In this document: piece after piece, positions 52,335 through 61,954 of the stretch
Numbering within the stretch: the first letter of the stretch is position 1
How the letters are laid out: every line of letters starts with the position of its first letter
Origin: Pollutimonas subterranea
Lineage (GTDB): Bacteria > Pseudomonadota > Gammaproteobacteria > Burkholderiales > Burkholderiaceae_B
Direction: 5' to 3'
DNA length: 64,000 bases
NCBI RefSeq assembly: GCF_002849655.1
Contig: NZ_PDNW01000008.1
Coordinates: 62,001-126,000, forward strand
Position numbers and translations under genes: made by a program
The notes under the pieces: model-generated
What the model was told of the DNA's origin: nothing
The model's input: only the letters and a program-made list of their open reading frames with translations
Database searches by the model: none

Positions 52335-54425
52335 CTAGGCCTCCAGTATCAGCGCATCGACCGCGATCACACCCTGGCCGTGGGGCATGATCATCATGGG
52401 ATTCACTTCCGCCTCGATCACACGCGACTCGGGGCGGATCGCCAGTTGCGACATTGCCGAGACAGCATGCGCAAGGGCGTCAAGGTCGCCCTTCTCTTTG
52501 CCTCTGAGGCCGGTCACCGACTTGAGCGCGCGTACTTCGGCAATCATCTCGTGAGCCGTATCAACAGAGACAGGCGCAAGGCGTATGCTGCGATCCCGTG
52601 CCAATTCGGCCCAGATTCCACCAGCGGCAAGCATGATGATCGGCCCCGCATCCGGGTCAACTCGATATCCGACGAGGACTTCCGCCAGCCCGCGGCGCAT
52701 CGCTTGTACGAGCACCTCATCGCATTCGATGTCAGGCGCGTGCATCGCAAGATTGGTCCGTAGCGTTGTGAACGCCGCTTCCAACTCTTCTGCGTTCCGG
52801 ACTCCCAACACGACGCCTCCGACCTCTGTTTTATGCGGTATCCGGGATGAACATACCTTGGCCACCACCGGGAAATCGAAAGGCAACGCCGTCGGTTTTT
52901 CCGACATGGGCATGGTCAAGGCTGGGGCATGAGGAACGCCGAGCGTATCGAGCAAGGCATAAGCCTGTGCCTCGCTAAGCGTATGCGCTGCATCATGATT
53001 TAAGCCTGCGTTTACCGTGGCCGGGGTGCCGGGGACACGGCGCGCCAGCACGGATGCAATGCTGTCCGCACATCCTTCGGGAGTCCGGAAACATGGAATT
53101 CCGGCCTGAGTCAGTTGCGCCAGTGCCTGCGGCGCATCGGGGACCAGCATGGCAATGAGCGGCTTTTCGTGAACGGCACTATCCATGATCGGCTTGACGG
53201 CCAGTTCCGGCTGAAAGCGCGCCGATGAGCCGACGACCGCCACGATCATGTCGAACTCCGGCGCATCAAGCATGATGTCCAGCGCTTTTTTCATCACCTC
53301 GTACTTTGTGCCTGCCAAGGTCAAGTCGAGGACGCGGCCTACGCTACCGGGCATGCCGGCGGCCATCAAACGGGCCTGTGTTTCCTGGGAAGCAGACTGA
53401 ACCACGACATTGCGTATACCCAATTGATCCACAACCATGGCGGCGCCGCCTCCTGTGGTCGTGACCACGCCCACCCGGCGCGTGCCGCCCTTTGCGGGGT
53501 CCGTAAGCTTGATTCGCTTGGCCAGCGGATAGATTTCGAGCAAGGAATCGAGCATCTCGACTCGGGAAATACCCAGGTCCTTCAAGAAAGCGTCGGCAAT
53601 ATCGTCTTCGCCTGCCAAGGCACCGGTGTGCGTGGCCGCCATTTCGGCGGCCGCCTCGGAGCGACCCAGCTTATAGGCGATGACCGGCTTGCCGCGGCGG
53701 GCCGCTTCACGCGCAAACGCCTGCAAGTGCGCCCCATGCCGCAAACTTTCCAGGAATAGCAAATAGCCTTCAATCGCAGGATCGTCCAGGGTGGCACTGC
53801 AGATTTCACCGATACTCAGATCGACCTCGCTCCCGACCGACACGAGGCCGGCAAAACCGACGCCTCGCGCCTTGCCGCGCGACACCAGCGCGCCAATCAT
53901 GCTTCCGCTATGCGAAGCCACAAATACTTTTCCACTGGGGACGTCAGGCTCGGCAAAAGCCGCATTTGCGGTCAAGACCAGGCCCGTTCGCGGGTTCACG
54001 ACTCCCAGACTGCTGGGACCCAGAATCCGTATGCCGGTGTCCCGGCTGATCTGGCGTAATAGTTCCTCGCGTTGCGCGCCCTCGGGTCCAGACTCTGAAA
54101 ACCCGCTGGCCAGAATAGTGACCACCTTGACGCCAATGGCGGCACACTCCCTGACTGCAGCGATGACGGACTCTGTTGGCGTGAGAACGAACACCTGGTC
54201 CGGTGTTTCAGGCAGGCTCTGAAGATCAGGCCATGCCTTCAATCCCTGAACTTCGTTTCGCTTCGCGTTGATGGGATAGACCTTTCCGGCATAACCCGAG
54301 CGTTGAAGAAACTGCACAGGACGCCCACCCATCTTTGCCGTGTCGTCGGACGCGCCGTAGAGCGCAATACTGCGTGGGTATAACAACGCCTGCGCCAGGT
54401 CCTGGTCTATGAATTTACCGGTCAT
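52335..54425 (-). CDS. NDP-forming acyl-CoA ligase (acetate--CoA ligase, ADP-forming type)
   Basis: This 696-residue fused enzyme has an N-terminal CoA-binding domain (SIALYGASDDTAKMGGRPVQ, about 15-35), a succinyl-CoA ligase-like domain with the phosphorylated-His region MAATHTGALAGEDDIAD, and a C-terminal ATP-grasp domain (about 480-696; PVVAKVCSSRIPHKTEVGGV). It makes acyl-CoA from an acid, ATP and CoA. It overlaps the Bug gene upstream by 4 bases and precedes the hydrolase gene by 2 bases, so it belongs to one operon. Confidence 0.92.
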   Translation of the reverse strand: MTGKFIDQDLAQALLYPRSIALYGASDDTAKMGGRPVQFLQRSGYAGKVYPINAKRNEVQGLKAWPDLQSLPETPDQVFVLTPTESVIAAVRECAAIGVKVVTILASGFSESGPEGAQREELLRQISRDTGIRILGPSSLGVVNPRTGLVLTANAAFAEPDVPSGKVFVASHSGSMIGALVSRGKARGVGFAGLVSVGSEVDLSIGEICSATLDDPAIEGYLLFLESLRHGAHLQAFAREAARRGKPVIAYKLGRSEAAAEMAATHTGALAGEDDIADAFLKDLGISRVEMLDSLLEIYPLAKRIKLTDPAKGGTRRVGVVTTTGGGAAMVVDQLGIRNVVVQSASQETQARLMAAGMPGSVGRVLDLTLAGTKYEVMKKALDIMLDAPEFDMIVAVVGSSARFQPELAVKPIMDSAVHEKPLIAMLVPDAPQALAQLTQAGIPCFRTPEGCADSIASVLARRVPGTPATVNAGLNHDAAHTLSEAQAYALLDTLGVPHAPALTMPMSEKPTALPFDFPVVAKVCSSRIPHKTEVGGVVLGVRNAEELEAAFTTLRTNLAMHAPDIECDEVLVQAMRRGLAEVLVGYRVDPDAGPIIMLAAGGIWAELARDRSIRLAPVSVDTAHEMIAEVRALKSVTGLRGKEKGDLDALAHAVSAMSQLAIRPESRVIEAEVNPMMIMPHGQGVIAVDALILEA

Positions 54426-55405
54426 TGCTTTCCCGTGGTTTCAAGTGTGACTTTTTTGAACTGATCACCCCAATGCGCCACTTCCTCTCCGATTTGCTTG
54501 CGGAATTCTTCAGGACTGTTTCCGATGAGAACGGCGCCTTGGGGTTCCAGCTTTTCCTTGATGTCTGGAGCCTGTACCGCTTCCACCGCAGCGGCATGAA
54601 GCTTTTTCACAATATCGGGGTCGGTGCCGGCTGGCGCCAACAGGGCATTCCATGAACTGGAGAGCATTCCCGGATAACCCAGTTCCCCAAAGGTCGGGAC
54701 ATCCGGAAGCGCGGCCAGCCGGGTCTTTCCAGCTACCGCCAAGGGCTTCACCTTGCCTGTCTCAAGAAAAGGTATGGCGCTGGTCGACGTCATGAACGAC
54801 ATATCGACATGGCCGGCGCTAAGATCAGTAAGTACGCCACTCGCGCCCTTATAGGGTATGTGAAGCAGCTCGATGCCTGCAAGCTGCTGGAACAGTTCTC
54901 CGGCCATGTGCTGCGAACCGCCATGACCCGTCGAGCCAAACGTTAACTTTTCAGGCGTATTCTTGGCCAGCTCGATAAGTTCCTTCAAATTGTTCACGGG
55001 CAACGTGGGGCTTACGCCCAATATCCCCGGCGCTGAAGAAATGATGGTAATCGGCTCAAAACTGGTTTCGACGTTGTACTTCTGATTCTTGTAGACATAG
55101 CCGTTCATGGTTATTGGCGAAGCAGCCATCAACAATGTATATCCGTCGGGATTCGCCACCGCCGCGGCTTCCGACGCAATATTGGACCCCGCGCCGGGCC
55201 GATTTTCCACAACAAAGGGCTGTCCCAGCTTTTCCTGCAACTTACTGGCCACCAGCCGCGCCACCAGGTCCGTGGGTCCACCGGGTTGGTAGCCCACCAG
55301 AATCCGCACGGGCTTGGACGGGTACGAAGACTCGGCCCCTACGGTTCCCGACATGGCCGCGACGAACATTGCGACAGCAGTTAACGAAATTCCACGACGA
55401 TTCAT
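54422..55405 (-). CDS. Bug family TTT substrate-binding protein
   Basis: This 327-residue receptor has a signal peptide (MNRRGISLTAVAMFVAAMSG, cut near residue 25, GAES), then PSKPVRILVGYQPGGPTDLVAR and ENRPGAGSNIASEAAAVANP. It sits between the acyl-CoA dehydrogenase and the ADP-forming ligase (4-base overlap), so it probably imports the acid that this operon activates. The start at 55405 is set by the signal peptide. Confidence 0.92.
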   Translation of the reverse strand: MNRRGISLTAVAMFVAAMSGTVGAESSYPSKPVRILVGYQPGGPTDLVARLVASKLQEKLGQPFVVENRPGAGSNIASEAAAVANPDGYTLLMAASPITMNGYVYKNQKYNVETSFEPITIISSAPGILGVSPTLPVNNLKELIELAKNTPEKLTFGSTGHGGSQHMAGELFQQLAGIELLHIPYKGASGVLTDLSAGHVDMSFMTSTSAIPFLETGKVKPLAVAGKTRLAALPDVPTFGELGYPGMLSSSWNALLAPAGTDPDIVKKLHAAAVEAVQAPDIKEKLEPQGAVLIGNSPEEFRKQIGEEVAHWGDQFKKVTLETTGKQ

Positions 55406-55431
55406 GATTATTGTCTCCTGTATTGGTTTGG

Positions 55432-56586
55432 TCACGCTTTAGTAGCGCGTTGTGAAAAACTCTTCTGAAAAACGCCTTCCGCTATCCGGTTCTTCAGCAT
55501 TTCTATCGATCCACCCGCGATCATCCAGCCACGTGTCCGGCGGACGCAATATTCAACCAGCGACTCCTGGCTGAAACCCATGCCACCCATGACTTGCATC
55601 GCCTCATTGGAAACTTCCCATCCGGCCTGATTGCAAGCCAGCTTGGCTAAAGCCGTACTCTGTGCCGACGGTAGGCCGGATTCACCCTCGAGTGCGGCGC
55701 GGTAAAGCATCAACTGAGCCTGCTCCAGCTTTAGCGTCATCTCGGCGAATTTCCATTGAATACCCTGGAATTCGCATAGCAGGCGATCGAATTGTTTGCG
55801 TATCAACGCGTGTTCGCGCGCCACATTGAAAGCATGGCGGCCCAAGGCAAGCGAGCGACTGGCATTCCCCAAGCGTTCGACGTTAAAGCCCGAAATCTGC
55901 TTCTTGAACCCGCCCGGTCCCAGCAAAAGGTTCTCAACCGGAATACGGCAATTCTCGAAGTACAGCGGCGACCACTGCTCTCCATTCATGAAATTCGACG
56001 GAGCGCCGATCTCGAAGCCCGGCGTGCCACGCTCGATCAATACCGAGCCAATTCCGCCTACACCCGGGCCAAACCGGACATAGACCAGGAAGAGTTCAGC
56101 TTCCGGACTATGCGTCGAGAATACTTTGCTGCCATTGATGACGTAGTGGTCACCATCGAGCTTCGCGGATGTCTTCAGTTCGGTCACAGCCGAGCCCGCA
56201 TCAGGTTCACTCATGCCCAATGAGATCAGCTTTTTGCCCGACAGAAGGTCAGGGAGAAACCGGGCCTTCTGTTCGGGCGTGGCATATTCCACGAATGTGC
56301 GAATTGGTCCAAAGTTGCCCGCCTGCACAATGTCCGCGCTTTTAGGACATACGAGCGCAATCTGCTCGATAGCCAGCACAGCGTGCATCAGGCTTCCACC
56401 TTGGCCTCCATCCTCTTCGGGAAAGGCGATGCCGAGCAAGCCCTGTTCAGCCAGCAACGCGGCGGTTTCCCATGGGTACTGCGATGCATGGGCACGTTCA
56501 AGCGCCCCGGCGCTGAGTTTGTCCCGCGCAAAGCGGCCGACGGAATCGGCAAATGCGCGATGTTCTTCACTGAGTTCAAAATTCAT
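55432..56586 (-). CDS. Acyl-CoA dehydrogenase
   Basis: This 384-residue flavoenzyme has the N-terminal helices (MNFELSEEHRAFADSVGRFA), the FAD/substrate segments LGMSEPDAGSAVTELKTSA and VINGSKVFSTHSPEAE, and the C-terminal AGGSIEMLKNRIAEGVF. It introduces a double bond into an acyl-CoA. The start at 56586 is set by homology and lies near a CCTCTTC on the plus strand (GAAGAGG on the minus). It is first gene of the minus-strand operon with Bug, ligase and hydrolase. Confidence 0.92.
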   Translation of the reverse strand: MNFELSEEHRAFADSVGRFARDKLSAGALERAHASQYPWETAALLAEQGLLGIAFPEEDGGQGGSLMHAVLAIEQIALVCPKSADIVQAGNFGPIRTFVEYATPEQKARFLPDLLSGKKLISLGMSEPDAGSAVTELKTSAKLDGDHYVINGSKVFSTHSPEAELFLVYVRFGPGVGGIGSVLIERGTPGFEIGAPSNFMNGEQWSPLYFENCRIPVENLLLGPGGFKKQISGFNVERLGNASRSLALGRHAFNVAREHALIRKQFDRLLCEFQGIQWKFAEMTLKLEQAQLMLYRAALEGESGLPSAQSTALAKLACNQAGWEVSNEAMQVMGGMGFSQESLVEYCVRRTRGWMIAGGSIEMLKNRIAEGVFQKSFSQRATKA

Positions 56587-56798
56587 AGTTACCTCTTCAT
56601 CGGCGACGGTGCCGGATATGCGATGCAATCATGCGCCGAACGAGCCGACTTGAGAACTTCCGGTTGAGCCGCTTGCCATGAGGTTTTGTAATGCCAGGAC
56701 CACAAATGCGAAGTTGTCCGCGATGAGCGTTCACGCGTACAGTCGCTACATCATCCCCGTATTCAACAACCGCAATCACCGCCTATAAAGGAAACAAT

Positions 56799-58130
56799 GT
56801 GACCACGGCTCAAATTCTGGCCACCTACGGCGCCTCGCTGAACGGCACTGAACTCCCTCCAGAAGTCATTCATCATGCAAAACGCGCGGTCGTCGACTGG
56901 TATGCGGCCTTGCTGGCGGGCGCCATGGAGCCACCGGCATTGATCCTCGAGAAAGCACTGTCGGACGACCTCGATCGCGGGCCATCGCAGCTTGCCCTAG
57001 GGCGATCGGCTACACCTCGCACAGCGGCATTGATTAATGGAACGGCGGCACACACGGCGGAGGTCGACGACATATACCGCGAGGCGATCTATCATCCTGG
57101 TGCGCCCACCATTGCCGCCGCCTTGGCTCAAGGCCAGGCGCATAACGCGTCGGGCATGCATTTTCTTCGAGCCGTGATTGCCGGTTACGAGATTTCCACA
57201 CGAATAGGTTCCACAATGGGACGAGCGCACTATCGCTACTGGCACAACACCGGCACCATAGGCACGTTCGGTGCCGCGGCAGCGGCTGCAGCCATACTGG
57301 ATCTAGACGCCATCCCTTATGCTCACGCCTTGTGCACCGCCGCCACCGTTGCGTCGGGCCTGCAACAAGCCTTTCGAATGGACTCAATGTCCAAGCCATT
57401 ACATGCCGGGCATGCGGCAGAGGCCGGTCTACTGGCGGCGCAGGCGGCCTCCGCGGGGTTTACCGGCTCTCTCGATGTGATCGATGGTGAGGCCGGAATC
57501 GGTAAAGCCATGAGCGACGGCCCGGACTGGAAACGGGCTACCGCCACACTGGGCCAGGAATACAACATTACGTGCATGACATTCAAGAACCATGCTTGTT
57601 GCGGCCACACCTTCGCACCCATAGACGGGGCGCTGGCACTTCAGGCTCAACTTGGTGTGAAGCCGGAAGACATACAGCGGGTGAGTATCGCGACTTACTC
57701 GCCAGCACTCGATGTGGCCGGCAACTTCCAACCCACCACTGCCGCGGAGGCCCGCTTCAGCGTCCCCTTCGTCGTTGCCACCGCCCTGCTCTATGGGAGC
57801 GTCCGGCTTGCCGCATTCACGGAACAACGCTTGAGCGATCCACGCATCCGCGACTTGATGACGCGCATGGACCTTACCGTTGCGCCCGACCTGGACGCCG
57901 CATTTCCTGGCCAGCGCGCAGCCAGAGTCATGATAAGGACGGCGGATGGACGTCAGGCGGAATACTTCCAACCTACGCGAAAAGGAGACCCGGAACAGCC
58001 GTTGACCGACGATGAACTCAGCGCGAAATTTATGGAATTGGCCCAACCTGTCGTGGGAGAGCAAAGAGCCAAATCGATATTGCAGGCGCTGTGGACCCTG
58101 GAATCTCGCCCTGGCCTGATGGACCTTTAA
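56799..58130 (+). CDS. MmgE/PrpD family protein
   Basis: This 443-residue protein of the 2-methylcitrate dehydratase/cis-aconitate decarboxylase/iminodisuccinate epimerase fold starts with GTG after AAAGGAAA. Family features: VDWYAALLAGAMEPPA, GTAAHTAEVDDIYREAIYHPGAP (the conserved H-x-D region) and FKNHACCGHTFAPIDGAL. Substrate is unknown. It is divergent from the acyl-CoA dehydrogenase operon and convergent with the LysR at 58135, whose stop is 4 bases away. Confidence 0.88.
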   Translation: MTTAQILATYGASLNGTELPPEVIHHAKRAVVDWYAALLAGAMEPPALILEKALSDDLDRGPSQLALGRSATPRTAALINGTAAHTAEVDDIYREAIYHPGAPTIAAALAQGQAHNASGMHFLRAVIAGYEISTRIGSTMGRAHYRYWHNTGTIGTFGAAAAAAAILDLDAIPYAHALCTAATVASGLQQAFRMDSMSKPLHAGHAAEAGLLAAQAASAGFTGSLDVIDGEAGIGKAMSDGPDWKRATATLGQEYNITCMTFKNHACCGHTFAPIDGALALQAQLGVKPEDIQRVSIATYSPALDVAGNFQPTTAAEARFSVPFVVATALLYGSVRLAAFTEQRLSDPRIRDLMTRMDLTVAPDLDAAFPGQRAARVMIRTADGRQAEYFQPTRKGDPEQPLTDDELSAKFMELAQPVVGEQRAKSILQALWTLESRPGLMDL

Positions 58131-58134
58131 CCGC

Positions 58135-59034
58135 TCACGTGACGGACGCTGCTGTCGCCAGCAGCCAGTCCCGAAACAAAGCGACCTTTCGTGATTCCCG
58201 CTGAAGCTTGGGCCGCAGCAGATAGTAGGCTTTGTTGCCTCGCACAGGACGCTGAAACGGACGCACCAGTTGCCCCGACGCAAATTCGTGAGTCAGTAAG
58301 GCATTTTGACCGATGGCCATGCCCAAGCCATTGATCGCCGCCTGCCATGTCAACACAGAAGTACTGAACGCCATTTCCTCTGCACTTTTTCCAGCGTTTG
58401 CATAGCCTGTTGCTGTCAGCCAGTCGTGCCAATCCACACGGCGGTAATGGGAAATGAGCAGACGATGCTTCAGCAGCGCTTCCGGATGTCGTGCATCTGC
58501 TCCGTACTGCTCGAGATATTGCGGCGAGCATACCGGCTCGATTTCATCATAGAAAAGCAGGTCTGACTGTGCACGCGGCCATTGGCCGTCGCCGAACTGA
58601 ATGGCGACATCGACAGGGTCCCGATCGAAGTCCACGTCGGGCACGGCATTCGTGATTCGGACCTCGATATTGGGATAACGCTTGCGAAACTCATCCAAGC
58701 GGGGAATGAGCCACTTGGCGGCAAAGGTGGTGTAAGTGCGCACCCTTAACGCCCCTTGGCTGCTGTCCTTGACGAGCGTTTCAGTCGCTTCGGCAATCAG
58801 TTCAAACGCAGGTATGACCTTCTCGGCAAAAGCCCTTCCCGCACGCGTTAACGTCACCCCATGCCGCTCGCGTCGAAATAGCTCGATCCCTAAATAGGTT
58901 TCGAGCACTGCGATCTGCCTGCTGACCGCCGACTGCGTCACATTGAGTTCAGATGCCGCCGACGTCAGGTTTTCTGTTCGCGCAACAACCTCGAACACAC
59001 GCAGAGGATTCAGAGGTGGGATGCGTCTTGCCAT
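58135..59034 (-). CDS. LysR family regulator, GcvA-like
   Basis: This 299-residue LysR protein has the GcvA-type start MARRIPPLNPLRVFEVVART, the HTH recognition segment VTQSAVSRQIAVLETYLG, and an effector domain with CSPQYLEQYG. It is convergent with the PrpD gene and ends 4 bases from it. Divergent from the PhnB-like gene at 59138. It probably controls local catabolic genes; the effector is unknown. Confidence 0.88.
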   Translation of the reverse strand: MARRIPPLNPLRVFEVVARTENLTSAASELNVTQSAVSRQIAVLETYLGIELFRRERHGVTLTRAGRAFAEKVIPAFELIAEATETLVKDSSQGALRVRTYTTFAAKWLIPRLDEFRKRYPNIEVRITNAVPDVDFDRDPVDVAIQFGDGQWPRAQSDLLFYDEIEPVCSPQYLEQYGADARHPEALLKHRLLISHYRRVDWHDWLTATGYANAGKSAEEMAFSTSVLTWQAAINGLGMAIGQNALLTHEFASGQLVRPFQRPVRGNKAYYLLRPKLQRESRKVALFRDWLLATAASVT

Positions 59035-59137
59035 CTGTGTATAGGCTGTGGCCCTTATTAATCGTTACTCAAGATTCTACTGGAGTTCATCGGCGATAAG
59101 TTTTAAAAAGGATCTGTTCCAACCCAGGAGACCCACG

Positions 59138-59617
59138 ATGATCAGCAAGAACACGATTTGCCTCTGGTACGACGGCACCGCGTTGGACGCCGCAACGTTC
59201 TACGCCGAAACGTTTCCGGACAGCGCGGTGAACGCGGTCCATCATGCGCCCGGCGACTATCCCGCGGGCGCGCAGGGCGATGTCTTGACGGTGGAGTTCA
59301 CGGTGATGGGCATCCCATGTCTCGGGCTGAACGGCGGTCCGGCCTTCAAGCACAACGAGGCATTCTCGTTCCAGGTTGCGACCGACACTCAAGCCGAAAC
59401 CGACCGTTTGTGGAACGCGATTGTCGGAAACGGCGGACAGGAAAGCGCATGCGGCTGGTGCAAGGACAAATGGGGCTTGTCATGGCAGATCACGCCGCGT
59501 GCCTTGACCGCCGCCATCACCGATACCGATCGGGCGGCGGCCAAGCGCGCGTTCGAAGCCATGATGGAGATGGGCAAAATCGACATCGCTGCCATCGAAG
59601 CGGCTCGGCGCGGCTGA
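59138..59617 (+). CDS. PhnB-like VOC-fold protein (3-demethylubiquinone methyltransferase-type domain)
   Basis: This 159-residue protein has the PhnB/glyoxalase fold: MISKNTICLWYDGTALDAATFY at the start (with FYAETFP), LTVEFTVMGIPCLGLNGGPAFKHNEA and GWCKDKWGLSWQITP. The last block is the family hallmark. Role unknown; such proteins are often near transport or stress genes. GGAGACCCACG lies before the ATG at 59138. It is followed 4 bases later by the DUF4256 gene, so the pair is an operon. Confidence 0.88.
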   Translation: MISKNTICLWYDGTALDAATFYAETFPDSAVNAVHHAPGDYPAGAQGDVLTVEFTVMGIPCLGLNGGPAFKHNEAFSFQVATDTQAETDRLWNAIVGNGGQESACGWCKDKWGLSWQITPRALTAAITDTDRAAAKRAFEAMMEMGKIDIAAIEAARRG

Positions 59618-59621
59618 CGCT

Positions 59622-60167
59622 ATGAAAGCAAAAGAGCGCGAAGAACTGCTTCAAGTATTGAAGGTTCGCCATGAGACGAATATGCATCGCCATCAAGGCA
59701 TTGCATGGACTACAGTTCGGGCCAGACTGGAAGCCAATCCCGTTGCGTTGCAGTCGCTGCACGCGATGGAGGCGACCGGTGGCGAGCCGGACGTGATCGG
59801 TAAGGACAAGGAGAGCGGGTGCATCACGTTCTGCGACTGCTCTGCGGAAAGCCCGAAAGGCCGCAGGAGCCTCTGCTACGACCGTGCGGCCCTGGACTCG
59901 CGAAAGGAGCACAAACCGAAGAGCAGTGCTGTCGAGATGGCTGTTGCAATGGGCATCGATCTGTTGACTGAAGACCAATACCGCGACCTGCAGAAGCTTG
60001 GCGATTTCGATACAAAGACGTCCAGCTGGATCGAAACACCGCATGATGTCCGTTCGCTCGATGGAGCCCTATTCTGCGACCGCCGCTATGGCAGGGTATT
60101 CGTGTATCACAACGGCGCGCAGTCCTACTACGCGGCAAGAGGCTTCCGTGGCTTGCTCCGCGTGTGA
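59622..60167 (+). CDS. DUF4256 family protein
   Basis: This 181-residue soluble protein has blocks LLQVLKVRHETNMHRHQGI, LEANPVALQSLHAMEATGGEPDV, CITFCDCSAESPKGRRSLCYDR and SSWIETPHDVRSLDGALFCDRRYGRVFVYHNGA, all seen in DUF4256 proteins. It contains several Cys (CDC, CYD, CDR). Function unknown. It is downstream of and coupled to the PhnB-like gene, suggesting a shared small pathway or stress role. Confidence 0.88.
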   Translation: MKAKEREELLQVLKVRHETNMHRHQGIAWTTVRARLEANPVALQSLHAMEATGGEPDVIGKDKESGCITFCDCSAESPKGRRSLCYDRAALDSRKEHKPKSSAVEMAVAMGIDLLTEDQYRDLQKLGDFDTKTSSWIETPHDVRSLDGALFCDRRYGRVFVYHNGAQSYYAARGFRGLLRV

Positions 60168-60175
60168 CCGGCGAC

Positions 60176-60203
60176 TTAGGCGCGGCATACGGTCCGCGCC
60201 TAA
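60176..60203. terminator. 10-bp stem hairpin between DUF4256 and MFS genes
   Basis: TTAGGCGCGG (60176-60185) and CCGCGCCTAA (60194-60203) form a perfect 10-bp stem with an 8-base loop, between convergent genes and over the MFS stop codon. It is probably a bidirectional terminator, though neither side has a T-run. Confidence 0.55.
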
Positions 60204-61408
60204 ACCGTTGAAGGCCGTATGCGAGGATGGCGCTGAAAAAGCACGGCCACGGCCATCCCCATCGCGATGACCAAGGTGCAGAATAGGCATACAGCCACCT
60301 CCATGCCCCAGTGGTCGGCGATCCAGCCTATTCCCATCATGGGCGCCATGCTGCCCAGGTAGCCGATCACCAGGTAAGTGGCCAGCAAGCCGGAGCGATT
60401 GTTGGCGGTGGCAAGCCGATTAACCATGCTCATTCCAGCAAGCATGGACATGCCGTGGCCGGTCGCGGTCAACAGCACGCCCAACGCAAACAGGATGGCT
60501 GAGCCGGCCCACAAGTTCGCCATCAGTAACGCATTGCTGGCCGCCAAACCCAGCAAGCCCGCGACTCCACACCAGTGCGTCGGCATGCGTCCTGCGATTA
60601 CCTGGACGATGGCGGAGCAAAACAGGATCAACGCAATCGCCGTGCCGCTAACCACGGGTCCGTGCCACGGCACCAGCTTATCCAGGAACAACGGCGCCAT
60701 CGACGCATATAAGCCAAAGACGCCAAATGCCAGGAATGGCAAGCAACAGGTCAGCACAAAAGCCCTGGAGGTACTAGGCTCCGGCCATGTCAGCTTTGGC
60801 ACGACATCGCCCAGGCCCAGGCGCCGCCCGCCTGGCGGGGACTTTGCGCTGGCCGGCAATTCCAGGCGGCATAACGCCGCCAGCCCTAGCACACCCAAAA
60901 GCAGGGTGGGCACATAGGTGGTCGCCAACGGGGACGGAACCCATTGTCCAAAGATACCGCCCACCAAAGGACCCAAGCCAAAGCCAAAGGCCATCAGGAA
61001 GCCAGTCACCATGGCGACGCGCTGCAGATTGCTGGATCCGGACAGCTTGGCCAGGCCCAGCGTAGCGCTCGTGGTCACCATGCTTGACGCCACACCAACA
61101 ACAAAGCGCCCCACACACAGGCTCGTCATATCCCACGCGACCAGGCTGATGGCCGTACCCACCAAAGCCAGCCCCAGGCCCCACTGCATCATCGGGCGAA
61201 AGCCTACACGATCGGGCAAGCGTCCGAAAAATAACAAGCTGCAGAGCGCGCCGCCCATGTAAACCACATAGATGAGCGAGATGTCGCTGGTTTGCAACTG
61301 CCATGCCTCTTTGTAGAGCGCGTATAAGGGGCTGATGAGCGCAGTGCCCATCACGCCGACGATCATGGCAAAACTCACCCAGGCAAAGGGGGACCCTTTC
61401 AATTTCAT
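60200..61408 (-). CDS. MFS family transporter
   Basis: This 402-residue membrane protein has about twelve transmembrane segments in two halves. The A-motif between helices 2 and 3 is FGRLPDRVGFRPMMQWG. The N-terminus (FAWVSFAMIVGVMGTALISPLY) and GLGPLVGGIFGQWVP are typical of drug or metabolite efflux proteins of the DHA1 type. It lies 66 bases beyond the MarR-type regulator stop on the same strand; the MarR protein is a plausible repressor of this exporter. Confidence 0.9.
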   Translation of the reverse strand: MKLKGSPFAWVSFAMIVGVMGTALISPLYALYKEAWQLQTSDISLIYVVYMGGALCSLLFFGRLPDRVGFRPMMQWGLGLALVGTAISLVAWDMTSLCVGRFVVGVASSMVTTSATLGLAKLSGSSNLQRVAMVTGFLMAFGFGLGPLVGGIFGQWVPSPLATTYVPTLLLGVLGLAALCRLELPASAKSPPGGRRLGLGDVVPKLTWPEPSTSRAFVLTCCLPFLAFGVFGLYASMAPLFLDKLVPWHGPVVSGTAIALILFCSAIVQVIAGRMPTHWCGVAGLLGLAASNALLMANLWAGSAILFALGVLLTATGHGMSMLAGMSMVNRLATANNRSGLLATYLVIGYLGSMAPMMGIGWIADHWGMEVAVCLFCTLVIAMGMAVAVLFQRHPRIRPSTV

Positions 61409-61474
61409 TTTTTACCGCACGTTTCCAGTATTGGACGGCGCTACAGAGCGAAGTCCGGTTCTTGATCTTTTTGT

Positions 61475-61954
61475 TCAACTACTCAAAGGATTAAAGCGCC
61501 GCGAGATTTTTTCCAGCGCGCGGCGCGTTACGTCCAGCTCATGCGGAGTAAGGTCCGCAAGAATATCCTTTTCGATTTCCATACTCTTGGCCAGGATCGA
61601 TGCTGCCACTTCGCGCCCCGCAGTGGTCAGGACGATGCACTTGGTGCGCCGGTCGCCAGGGTCACTGGTCCAATCGACAAGCTGCGCCTTGCGCAGCTGC
61701 GCCAGTACGCGCACCAGGGATGATGTATCCAGGTGCAAAGCGTCGGCCAGGTCTTTCTGGCGCAGAGCTTCCTCGTGTACGTACAGGACCAATAGGGGCA
61801 TATGCGAAGCATCAGACAGACCCAGGTCCTTGAAGCTTAGATCCACCTGACGGCGCCATTGCCTGTACACACTTCCAAGCAATAGTCCAAATCGCGATCG
61901 CGCCTGAAGGAGGTCCGGTGCGGACATGATGTTCGGTGGAGATTTAGTTTGCAT
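61475..61954 (-). CDS. MarR family transcriptional regulator
   Basis: This 159-residue winged-HTH regulator has ARSRFGLLLGSVYRQWRR (dimer helix), QKDLADALHLDTSSLVRVLAQL (recognition helix) and the wing segment DWTSDPGDRRTKCIVLT with DRR. MarR proteins respond to aromatic or oxidising ligands. A TATAAT at 61967-61962 is only 7 bases before the ATG at 61954, so the message may be leaderless; a start at 61927 (MSAPDLL) is the alternative. It is followed on the same strand by the MFS gene. Confidence 0.88.
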   Translation of the reverse strand: MQTKSPPNIMSAPDLLQARSRFGLLLGSVYRQWRRQVDLSFKDLGLSDASHMPLLVLYVHEEALRQKDLADALHLDTSSLVRVLAQLRKAQLVDWTSDPGDRRTKCIVLTTAGREVAASILAKSMEIEKDILADLTPHELDVTRRALEKISRRFNPLSS

